57,734 nucleotides of DNA, taken from the NCBI GenBank assembly GCA_902492755.1, contig CABUNB010000009.1, forward strand, positions 1 to 57,734, in the 5' to 3' direction. Source of the stretch: an uncultured Collinsella sp. (GTDB taxonomy: Bacteria; Actinomycetota; Coriobacteriia; Coriobacteriales; Coriobacteriaceae). Each line of letters begins with the position of its first letter. Position 1 is the first letter of the stretch. Below, one piece after another: positions 33,890-41,009 of the stretch. The position numbers were made by a program, and so were the translations under genes. Under the pieces are notes generated by a model, which saw only the letters and a program-made list of their open reading frames with translations, did not search any database and was not told where the DNA came from.

Positions 33890-35692
33890 ATGAGGTTTAC
33901 TCATCCTGTCAACACGCTCAAAAAGCTCGGCTGCGGCCTTGCGTTTGGAGCAGCGGCCATCATGGCCATGCCGACTTCGGCACTCGCCTGCACCCAGATC
34001 TACATGGGCAGCAAGCTCACGGCAGACGGCAACACGTACTACGGCCGTTCCGAGGACTTCGGTCCGCGCTACATCAAGCACTTTGGCATTGAGCCCGCAC
34101 ACAAAGACGGCAACGAGTACACCTCGGTCGAGTCCGGTTTTGAGTACAAGTCCAAGGGCGCAACCTACCGCTACACCTTCGTTCGCGACAACCCCTCGCA
34201 GTGGGAAGATCGCTACGACGCATATTCCGAGGCAGGCATCAACGAGAAGGGCGTCTCCTGCTCTGCCACGTTGAGCACCTCCTATAACGAGAAGGCCGAA
34301 GAGGCCGACCCCATCACCGAGGAGACTGGCATTGGCGAATACAACTACGCCAGCGTCATTCTGGGCGAGAGTGCCACGGCCCGCGAGGGTGTCGAGCTCC
34401 TCGGCAGCCTGATTGACGAGCAGGGCGTCTGCTCCAACGACCAGATCATCATTGCCGACAACAACGAGACCTGGTTGTTTGCAGCGCTTTCCGGCCATCA
34501 GTGGATCGCCATGAGGCTCACTGACGATATCGCCTCGCTCAACCCCAACATCGGCAACCTCACCTATGACGTCGACCTCGACGACACCGAGAACTGCCTC
34601 CACTCCGAGGGCATCGAGTCTATGCCTAAGGAGAAGGGCTTTGCCGAGTACACCGACGGCAAGTTCGACGTCGCCAAGACCTACGGCGAGGAGATTGGCG
34701 AGGCCGGCATGCACCAGTGGTCGCGCTATATCCAGGGCCGCGATTACTTCATGGCTCCGCTTGCTGAGGGCACCGACTACGAGATCGTCAAGGACGAGCG
34801 CGAAGACGCTCGCGCGACGACCGGCGCCCTGGTCCACGAGATGCAGCCGCTGTTCTTCCAGCCCGGCAAGTCCGACTGGAACACCTTTGAGATGATTCGT
34901 TCCTTCGCCGCTCGCGGCGAGAATGTCGCCGGCCTCAACGCCAACACCGACGGCGCCTATGCCATCGGCTCCAACCGCAACACCGAAATCCACACCTTCC
35001 AGATCCGTCACGGCATGGACCCCGAGATCGCGACCATCCAGTGGGAGATGCTCTCCAACGCCGAGTTCTCCGTCGCTATCCCCCTCTATTCCGCACTGCT
35101 CACCGAGGTCAGCCCCTACTTCAGCGATCAGGATGTCTCCTTCGATCACTGCGAAGAGGAAGACGTCGTGAACAACGAGGAGCCCAAGAACTCCATCAAC
35201 TACGTCCTCATGGACATCAACACGCTCGCCTATGAGAACCGCGACCACTGCGCCACCGGCGTCCGCGCCTATCTCGACGCCCTGCAGAAGGAACTCATCG
35301 AGCAGAACCTGACCGTCGACGAGGCCATGCAGGCCGAAGAAGGCACCGAAGCCCGCACCGCCCTGGCCAACAAGGCCGGCAAGGCTGCAACCAAGAACAC
35401 CTATGTTAAGTGCAAGGCCATGCTCGAGGAGATGCGCGACTACCTCCAGGAGGGCGATTTCTCCGAGGAGTTCGTCCCGAGTGACTACGATGCTGACAAC
35501 GACTGCCTGGTCGAGTCCATCACCTACGCCGACGAGGCCCTTTCCGATGAGGACGTGGCCGAGCCCGAGGCCGAAGAGGAAGAGGTCACCGAGGAGAAGT
35601 CCGAGGGCAGCAACACGGCCGCCATGGCCGTTGGCGCCGTCGTCATCATCGGTGTCTGCGCCTACGTGATCTATCGTCGCAAGAAGGCCTAA
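33890..35692 (+). CDS. C69 family dipeptidase, membrane-anchored
   Basis: A 600-residue secreted peptidase of family C69 (PepD/U34-like), N-terminal-nucleophile fold. Residues 1-31 form a signal peptide (KKLGCGLAFGAAAIMAMPTSALA); the next residue Cys32 starts CTQIYMGSKLTADGNTYYGR, the typical nucleophile segment, so signal cleavage itself may expose the catalytic Cys. A long C-terminal region is acidic (about 560-580) and ends in one membrane helix and RRKK, anchoring the enzyme outside the cell. ATG 33890 follows GGGAGG. Likely role: dipeptide release from peptides at the cell surface of an amino-acid-fermenting anaerobe. Confidence 0.88.
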   Translation: MRFTHPVNTLKKLGCGLAFGAAAIMAMPTSALACTQIYMGSKLTADGNTYYGRSEDFGPRYIKHFGIEPAHKDGNEYTSVESGFEYKSKGATYRYTFVRDNPSQWEDRYDAYSEAGINEKGVSCSATLSTSYNEKAEEADPITEETGIGEYNYASVILGESATAREGVELLGSLIDEQGVCSNDQIIIADNNETWLFAALSGHQWIAMRLTDDIASLNPNIGNLTYDVDLDDTENCLHSEGIESMPKEKGFAEYTDGKFDVAKTYGEEIGEAGMHQWSRYIQGRDYFMAPLAEGTDYEIVKDEREDARATTGALVHEMQPLFFQPGKSDWNTFEMIRSFAARGENVAGLNANTDGAYAIGSNRNTEIHTFQIRHGMDPEIATIQWEMLSNAEFSVAIPLYSALLTEVSPYFSDQDVSFDHCEEEDVVNNEEPKNSINYVLMDINTLAYENRDHCATGVRAYLDALQKELIEQNLTVDEAMQAEEGTEARTALANKAGKAATKNTYVKCKAMLEEMRDYLQEGDFSEEFVPSDYDADNDCLVESITYADEALSDEDVAEPEAEEEEVTEEKSEGSNTAAMAVGAVVIIGVCAYVIYRRKKA

Positions 35693-35711
35693 GGCCCTCA
35701 TGTCCTAGCTG

Positions 35712-35757
35712 AGCGGGCAAGGCAGCAATGGCGGCCTCGCCCGCTTAACCCGCCTTT
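35712..35757 (+). terminator. Terminator of the C69 peptidase gene
   Basis: AGCGGGC-A-AGGC stem pairing with GCCT-C-GCCCGCT (35712-35723 with 35734-35745), then TTAACCCGCCTTTTT. A second hairpin GGCGGG-AAA-CCCGCC follows at 35764-35778. Confidence 0.7.
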
Positions 35758-35779
35758 TTGACCGGCGGGAAACCCGCCT

Positions 35780-35802
35780 GAAATCTTTTCAAAAAAGATT
35801 TC
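35780..35802. promoter_or_regulatory. Perfect AT-rich palindrome upstream of the trp leader promoter
   Basis: GAAATCTTTT (35780-35789) and AAAAGATTTC (35793-35802) form a perfect 10-bp inverted repeat with a 3-base centre, about 20 bases upstream of the -10 box. It is well placed for an operator or UP-like element of the transporter operon. Confidence 0.45.
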
Positions 35803-35820
35803 CCCGCACACACTTCGCTG

Positions 35821-35829
35821 TGCTATAGT
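35821..35829 (+). promoter_or_regulatory. Extended -10 promoter of the tryptophan transporter operon
   Basis: TGCTATAGT matches the TGnTATAAT extended -10 with one mismatch and no good -35. Transcription would start near 35836, 52 bases before the leader peptide. Confidence 0.55.
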
Positions 35830-35887
35830 GCAGCGCAACAGCAACTAGGTGCGACCGCGCCACGGCATCACGAAAGGAGCCACCAAC

Positions 35888-35956
35888 ATGAAGAACACGA
35901 TGAAGTCTCTCAACAACTGGTGGTGGCGTGATGCGAATACGATCGGTCGACAGTGA
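35888..35956 (+). CDS. Trp-rich leader peptide of a transcription attenuator
   Basis: An ATG at 35888 with AAAGGAG 8 bases upstream opens 22 codons ending in TGA at 35954-35956. The peptide reads MKNTMKSLNNWWWRDANTIG plus two residues; codons 11-13 are three consecutive TGG. Ribosomes starved of charged Trp-tRNA would stall there, as in classical trp leaders (TrpL). The bases just after the Trp codons (35927-35946) can pair with 36035-36054. An intrinsic terminator follows 37 bases after the stop, upstream of the ECF genes. Too short for ordinary gene callers. Confidence 0.85.
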   Translation: MKNTMKSLNNWWWRDANTIGRQ

Positions 35957-35992
35957 GTCCCTCACGCCTGTTTTTGCGCTCTAGGTGATTGG

Positions 35993-36024
35993 AAGGCCTC
36001 CGGTTTCGACCGGGGGCCTTTTTC
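35993..36024 (+). terminator. Attenuator terminator upstream of the ECF operon
   Basis: A 12-bp stem (35993-36004 with 36009-36020, one T-G pair) closed by a TTCG tetraloop and followed by TTTC. It lies between the Trp leader peptide and the first S-component gene, the position of a transcription attenuator. I did not find a classical competing antiterminator; the strongest alternative pairing is 35927-35946 with 36035-36054. Confidence 0.8.
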
Positions 36025-36100
36025 TATCTCGAGCCCGATCGCATTCGCATCACGCGCCTCCGCTTTTCTCTTGCAATCCCCTTCCGAAAGGATTTTCACC

Positions 36101-36673
36101 ATGTCTCAGAACACCACCGCCACCCAGCCCCGCACCGTCCAGACCGCCGACCGTGGCAAACTCGATGTCCGCGCCCTCGTCCTGCTCGCCATCCTGCTCG
36201 CCGCCGGCTTCATCCTCAACTTCACCGTCGGCAAGGCAATCTCGGGCATCTCGGGCGGCATGATCAGCCCCGAGTTCATCATCTCGGCCTTCTGCCTCAC
36301 CATCCTGGTCGTTCGCCCCAGCATCGGCCAGGCGCTCGTCATTGGCCTCATCTCGGCTGCCGTGATCCAGATCACCACCACTTCGCCGTTCGTCGATTTT
36401 GCCGCCGAGGGCATCGCCGCCATGCTCATGGCCGGCATCGTCAACGCCGCCGGCAAGAACGGTCAGGTCAAGCCCGCCATCGCCATTGTCGCAACCTTCC
36501 TGACCACCTTTGTCTCAGGTGTCATCTTCATGGTCATCAAGATGGCCATGCTCGGCGTGGTAGGCGAGCTCGCCGCCGCCATGCTGCCCGTCGTCGCCAT
36601 GACCGCCGTCTTTAACGCCATTCTGGTCGGTGCCCTCTACCTGCCCATCCAGAAGGCCCTGAAGCTCAACTAA
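36101..36673 (+). CDS. ECF transporter S component, TrpP-like (putative tryptophan uptake), copy 1
   Basis: A 190-residue membrane protein with 5-6 helices after a polar N terminus of about 25 residues. The arrangement ILLAAGFILNFTVGKAI, GGMISPEFIISAFCLTILV, ALVIGLISAAVIQITTTSP and a C-terminal FNAILVGALYLPIQKALK resembles substrate-binding S components, in particular the TrpP family as I remember it (GGM-P segment and xTTxxP). The Trp leader peptide upstream supports tryptophan. GAAAGGA precedes the ATG. The paralogue at 36882 and the energising module follow in the same direction. Substrate is inferred. Confidence 0.82.
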   Translation: MSQNTTATQPRTVQTADRGKLDVRALVLLAILLAAGFILNFTVGKAISGISGGMISPEFIISAFCLTILVVRPSIGQALVIGLISAAVIQITTTSPFVDFAAEGIAAMLMAGIVNAAGKNGQVKPAIAIVATFLTTFVSGVIFMVIKMAMLGVVGELAAAMLPVVAMTAVFNAILVGALYLPIQKALKLN

Positions 36674-36680
36674 CCCGCTC

Positions 36681-36778
36681 GGCTTTACGGGCCACCCCAT
36701 CTTGGCGTTCATTCGTCGCTCGTGTACCCAAGTACGCTTCGCTCCTCTTTCGCGCCAACCTGGGGCCCTCGTAAAGTC
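36681..36778. repeat. Imperfect long palindrome between the two S-component genes
   Basis: 36681-36707 and 36753-36778 pair imperfectly (GGCTTTACG/CGTAAAGTC, CCCC/GGGG, TTGGCG/CGCCAA), enclosing a small GTAC-CCAA-GTAC hairpin. It shares the outer-stem-plus-inner-hairpin layout of elements elsewhere in the window but not their sequence. Confidence 0.6.
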
Positions 36779-36881
36779 GTCTCCGTGCTCCATTATTCAA
36801 AATTGACCCCCTTTCCGATTTAGCCCCTTTCGTGGGGGTCCAGGACACTCTTATCTCAAATCTCACCTTAAGGAGAACATC

Positions 36882-37433
36882 ATGGCCACCAACACCCAAG
36901 CCCGCACCATCTCAGCCAACGCCACCTCAGACAAAGGCATCCTCGATATCACCTCGTTGGTCCTGCTCGCCGTCCTGCTTGCCGCCGGCTTTATCCTCAA
37001 CATGACCGTAGGCAACGCTCTGGCGGTTACGGGAATTAAACCTCAGTTCATCATCGCCGCCTATGCGCTAGCCATCGCGCTCACGCAGGCGAGCTTTGCC
37101 CAAGCCGCCATCTTTGGCATCCTGTCGGCCGCCGTTATCCAGATCACCACGTCAATCCCTGGCCTCAACTTTGTCACCGAGCTTGCCGGCGCGCTGACGA
37201 TGGCAGCGCTCGTTAAGTCAAACATCGGCGGCAGCAAGGTCAATCCCTTCATCGCCGGTCTGCTCACCACCCTGGTCTCGGGTGCCCTCTTCGCCGTCCT
37301 GGGCACCGTCATCATGGGTGCCGCGCTGCCCACGGCGCTCGCCAAGGTGCCCATCGTGCTCGGCACTGCCGTCTTCAACGCCGTCGTGGTCCAGGCCCTC
37401 TTCTTCCCCCTCCGCAAGGTGCTCAACAAATAG
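36882..37433 (+). CDS. ECF transporter S component, TrpP-like, copy 2
   Basis: A 183-residue paralogue of the preceding S component with the same helix plan: LVLLAVLLAAGFILNMTVGNAL, FIIAAYALAIALTQASFAQA, FGILSAAVIQITTSIPGLNFV and a VFNAVVVQALFFPLRKVL C terminus. AAGGAG precedes the ATG by 7 bases. Two S components sharing one ATPase/EcfT module could differ in affinity or ligand (tryptophan against another aromatic compound). It differs from copy 1 in the second segment, where GGMISP becomes VTGIKP. Confidence 0.82.
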   Translation: MATNTQARTISANATSDKGILDITSLVLLAVLLAAGFILNMTVGNALAVTGIKPQFIIAAYALAIALTQASFAQAAIFGILSAAVIQITTSIPGLNFVTELAGALTMAALVKSNIGGSKVNPFIAGLLTTLVSGALFAVLGTVIMGAALPTALAKVPIVLGTAVFNAVVVQALFFPLRKVLNK

Positions 37434-37501
37434 CCTGATATGATGGACGGGCCGCAACTCCACGGCCCCATCATCAAAAGACTGTCCCAAACAGCTAGCT
37501 T

Positions 37502-37545
37502 TTGGGGACGTTCTTAGACGACTAGTCATTTAAGAACGTCCCCAA
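37502..37545. repeat. Perfect 15-bp palindrome, REP-like
   Basis: TTGGGGACGTTCTTA (37502-37516) pairs perfectly with 37531-37545 around a 14-base loop. No T tract. Just before it CAAAAG/CTTTTG makes a second small stem. It sits between copy 2 of the S component and the ATPase gene and looks like a repetitive extragenic palindrome. Confidence 0.7.
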
Positions 37546-37563
37546 TGACTATGAAAGGTATCC

Positions 37564-39315
37564 ATGAAAACGATCATCAACGTTGACGATGTCTCGTTCT
37601 CCTATGGTGCGCAAACCGAGCAGGCGCTTAAGCACATCTCGCTCGATGTGAACAAGGGAGACTTTATCGGCATCATCGGGCCCTCGGGCGCCGGCAAGTC
37701 CACGCTTGCCGCCTGCCTGTCGGGAGCCGTACCCCACCACTACACCGGCACTTTTTTTGGGTCCGTCATGGTTGACGGCCACGACACCTGCGAAGTCTCG
37801 CTGACCGACGTATCGCAGATCGTCGGCAGCGTGCTGCAGGACATCGACACGCAGATGGTCGCCTCGGTTGTCGAGGACGAGATGCTCTTTGGTCTGGAGA
37901 ACTTTGGCGTCCCCCATGACCAGATCGAGCAGCGCGTAAGCGAGACACTCGAGACGGTCGGCATCAGCGACCTGCGCGACCGCGAGATCGCCACCCTCTC
38001 GGGCGGGCAGAAGCAAAAGGTGGCCATCGCCGCCATCCTCGCTATGCGCCCCCGCGTGCTGGTGCTCGACGAACCCACCGCGGCACTCGACCCCGCCAGC
38101 TCCACGCTGGTCTTCGAGACCCTGCGCGAGGCAAACCGCGCACTCGGCATCACCATCGTCATCGTTGAGCAAAAGGTCGCTCTGCTCTCGGAGCACTGCA
38201 ACCGCGTGCTCGTGCTCAACCATGGCGAAATCGCGCTGCAGGGCGAGCCGCACGAGGTCTTCGCGCACACCGATGAGCTTCGCACCATTGGCGTCGACTG
38301 CCCCCGCGTCACACGCATCTTCAATAGCCTCGAGGCCGATGGCCTGGCAAGCGGCACCCCTTGCTTGGATGTCGACGAGGCCGAGCGCCTGATTACGGGC
38401 ATCGTCGACCCCGCATACGCGGCCAGCGAAGTCCAGGCTCCCGCGGGCTCCCCGCATGCCCCGTCGTTGCGCCCTCATGCCAAGGACGCCGAACCCGTGC
38501 TCACCTTCGACCATGTTGAGTTTGCCTATCCCAACGGCGGTGCCGCCGTCCACGACCTCAACCTGACCCTCTACCCCGGCGAGCTCGTGGGCATTGTCGG
38601 CCAAAACGGCGCCGGCAAGACCACGCTCACCAAGCTGCTCACGGGCCTGCTTAAGCCCGCCTCGGGCAGCGTGCGCGTTACGGGCCTTGACACCGCCGCG
38701 GTTCCCACGAGCCGCATCGCCCGCGAGGTCGCAACGCTCTTTCAAAACCCCGACCGCCAGATCTGCAAGAATACCGTGCTCGACGAGGTCGCTTTTGGCT
38801 TGGAGCTTGCCGGCATCGACCGCACCGAGGCCCTGCGTCGTGCTCAGCTCGTCATCGACCGCTTTGGCCTGCCCGCCGACGAGGCGCCCTTCTCGCTTTC
38901 GCGCGGCCAGCGACAAATGGTGGCGCTCGCCTCCGTCGTAGTGGTTGAGCCCAAGATCGTAGTGCTCGACGAGCCCACGAGCGGCCTTGACTACCGCGAG
39001 TGCATGACCGTCATGGAAACGGTGCGAACCATGGCGGAGCGCGGCTGTGCCGTGATCATGGTCTGCCACGATATGGAAGTCGTTTCCGACTTTGCCGAGC
39101 GCATCGTTGTGATGGCCGACGGCCGCATCCTCGACCGCGGAGGCACACACGAGCTGTTCTCGAATATCGAGCTCATGCAGCGTGCCTACGTGGAACCGCC
39201 CCAGGTCATTGAGCTCTCGCGCCGCTTGGCATCCTCCGTCTCCCCCGCTTTTGCGCAGGTGAGCGAGGTCACCGATATCGTTCGCATTACCAAGGAGATG
39301 GTCCGCCGTGGTTAA
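37564..39315 (+). CDS. ECF transporter ATPase, fused EcfA1-EcfA2
   Basis: A 583-residue protein with two complete ABC domains. First: Walker A GPSGAGKST (39-47), signature LSGGQKQKV, Walker B VLVLDEPTAALD. Second: Walker A GQNGAGKTT (about 347-355), signature LSRGQRQMV and VVLDEPTSGLD. The linker at about 270-310 is not conserved. It energises the S components together with EcfT; the coding end overlaps the EcfT start. GAAAGG precedes the ATG. Fused EcfA pairs are common in dedicated (group I) ECF transporters, which fits an operon with its own S components. Confidence 0.93.
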   Translation: MKTIINVDDVSFSYGAQTEQALKHISLDVNKGDFIGIIGPSGAGKSTLAACLSGAVPHHYTGTFFGSVMVDGHDTCEVSLTDVSQIVGSVLQDIDTQMVASVVEDEMLFGLENFGVPHDQIEQRVSETLETVGISDLRDREIATLSGGQKQKVAIAAILAMRPRVLVLDEPTAALDPASSTLVFETLREANRALGITIVIVEQKVALLSEHCNRVLVLNHGEIALQGEPHEVFAHTDELRTIGVDCPRVTRIFNSLEADGLASGTPCLDVDEAERLITGIVDPAYAASEVQAPAGSPHAPSLRPHAKDAEPVLTFDHVEFAYPNGGAAVHDLNLTLYPGELVGIVGQNGAGKTTLTKLLTGLLKPASGSVRVTGLDTAAVPTSRIAREVATLFQNPDRQICKNTVLDEVAFGLELAGIDRTEALRRAQLVIDRFGLPADEAPFSLSRGQRQMVALASVVVVEPKIVVLDEPTSGLDYRECMTVMETVRTMAERGCAVIMVCHDMEVVSDFAERIVVMADGRILDRGGTHELFSNIELMQRAYVEPPQVIELSRRLASSVSPAFAQVSEVTDIVRITKEMVRRG

Positions 39316-40054
39316 CGTCATCGACTACATGCCGGGCGACACGCTGCTGCATCGCCTGAACCCCGTCGTCAAACTGGGCCTCGCTGCCGCCATCATCATC
39401 GGCATCTTTTTGTCCGACACCTATGTTGCGCTGTTGGGCTTTTTGGCACTCACCCTTGCGTTGGGCGACTACGCCGGCGTCGTCGATCGCCTGTTCTCGC
39501 TACTCAAGCTGCTGATTCCGCTCGCACTTATCATGTTGTTGCTCCAGCTGGCCTTTATGCGCGATGGCAACGTGATATGGGGCTTTATCACCGACACGGG
39601 GCTCATCACCGGATCAAAGGCCTGTCTGCGCCTGCTGGGCGTGGCGTTGCCACTCATCCTCATGCTCATGGTGACCAAGCTCAACGACCTTGCCAACGCC
39701 TGCGTCGAGGTGCTGCACGTGCCGTATCGCTATGCCTTTACCTTTACCACGGCACTGCGCTTTGTGCCGGTGTTTGGCCAAGAGATGAACGCCATCATGG
39801 AGGCGCAGACCGCACGCGGCGTCGAGTACGACACCAAGAACCCCATCAAGAAGCTCAAGCTCATGCTGCCGTTGTGCGTACCGCTGCTTATCTCGAGCGT
39901 GGGCAAGACCGACGCCACCGCGCTTGCCGCCGAGCAGCGCGGCTTCTACCTGCGCACGCGCGCCAGCTCGTACAAGCGCTATCCCATCAAGGGCCTGGAT
40001 ATCGCCGTGCTCGCCATCAGCATCGCCCTCATCGTCCTGGGCTTCCTCTTCTAG
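39308..40054 (+). CDS. ECF transporter transmembrane protein EcfT
   Basis: A 248-residue scaffold membrane protein. About five helices lie in the first 120 residues and at the C terminus. The coupling-helix motif appears as AQTARGVEYDT (Ala-Arg-Gly) near residue 160, and AAEQRGFYLRTRAS near 210 is the second ARG-like motif; both contact the ATPases. It starts at GTG 39308, overlapping the ATPase gene by 8 bases with AAGGAG upstream. Last gene of the operon. Confidence 0.92.
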   Translation: MVNVIDYMPGDTLLHRLNPVVKLGLAAAIIIGIFLSDTYVALLGFLALTLALGDYAGVVDRLFSLLKLLIPLALIMLLLQLAFMRDGNVIWGFITDTGLITGSKACLRLLGVALPLILMLMVTKLNDLANACVEVLHVPYRYAFTFTTALRFVPVFGQEMNAIMEAQTARGVEYDTKNPIKKLKLMLPLCVPLLISSVGKTDATALAAEQRGFYLRTRASSYKRYPIKGLDIAVLAISIALIVLGFLF

Positions 40055-40082
40055 CAACCGCCAGCGGTAACCGGCACACGCA

Positions 40083-40119
40083 AAAGGCCTCGGCTCGCAC
40101 CAAACGAGCCGAGGCCTTT
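40083..40119. terminator. Bidirectional terminator between ecfT and the racemase gene
   Basis: Perfect 15-bp stem AAAGGCCTCGGCTCG (40083-40097) with 40105-40119 and loop CACCAAA; T runs follow on both strands. It serves two convergent genes. Confidence 0.9.
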
Positions 40120-40178
40120 ACTGTTTTCCCAGATAAAACCAACCAAAATAAACCTGTCCCTATTTGGCAGGTTGAGAG

Positions 40179-40925
40179 CTATTGGCGGTAGGGGGCGCCG
40201 CTGCGAATGATGGACTCGCGCACCAGGACGTCCATGGCGTCGAGGGTAATCTCGGGCATCTCGCGGTATTTCTGCAGCACCGAGAGCTCCGTGCAAGCCA
40301 AAATGACACGGTCGCAGCCGCTGCGGGCAAACTCCCACATCACGCGGTCGAACTTATCCATATCGGGCTCACGTCCGGCCTTCACATCATCGTAGATGAG
40401 CGACATCACGTCGGCCTGGCGCTTCTCGCTGGGGTAGACGACCTCGACGCCCGCCGCCTCGCATTCGCGCCCATAGACGCCCGCGCCCACAGTTCCGTCG
40501 GTGCCCATGATGCCAATCTTGCGCACCGGCTCGGCCGGCATACTCAGGTTGGGGTCGAACTCGCACTCCCCCATCACCGCACCCGCAAGGGCATAGCGCA
40601 CCGACTCACGCGGCATGTGGATAATCGGCACCTTCGTAAACGACTGGATCTGGTCGTAGAAGTAGTGTGACGTGTTGCAGGGAATGGCAATGTGCGCACA
40701 GCCCAGCGACTCGAGTGCCTGGGCACACTCTTTCATGGTCGCCAGCAGCTTGGCGTGCTCGCCGGTCTTAATGGCCAGCGTGCGGTCGGGCATGGTCGAC
40801 TTGGAAAGAACCACCATGTCGATATGCTCTTGGTCGCACGTAGCCGCCGTATGGCGCACCACCTGGTCGTAGTAATACGACGTGGCCTCGGCGCCCATGC
40901 CGCCGATAACTCCCAGCTTTTCCAT
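40179..40925 (-). CDS. Aspartate/glutamate racemase family protein
   Basis: A 248-residue PLP-independent racemase of the Asp/Glu/hydantoin superfamily. The start LGVIGGMGAEATSYYYDQVV, the first catalytic Cys in AIPCNTSHYF near residue 83 and the second in LACTELSVL near 192 are conserved. ATG 40925 has AAGGAGG 5 bases upstream. It lies 84 bases downstream of the ATP-grasp ligase gene; in enterococci a D-aspartate ligase and an aspartate racemase are paired in the same way, so aspartate is the probable substrate. Confidence 0.88.
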   Translation of the reverse strand: MEKLGVIGGMGAEATSYYYDQVVRHTAATCDQEHIDMVVLSKSTMPDRTLAIKTGEHAKLLATMKECAQALESLGCAHIAIPCNTSHYFYDQIQSFTKVPIIHMPRESVRYALAGAVMGECEFDPNLSMPAEPVRKIGIMGTDGTVGAGVYGRECEAAGVEVVYPSEKRQADVMSLIYDDVKAGREPDMDKFDRVMWEFARSGCDRVILACTELSVLQKYREMPEITLDAMDVLVRESIIRSGAPYRQ

Positions 40926-41009
40926 CGCCGCCTCCTTGGTGACGCTTGCGCAATTGCGCGTATCATACCCGCGCCCGCCCGATGTAAACCGGACGGGCGC
41001 CGCACTCAT

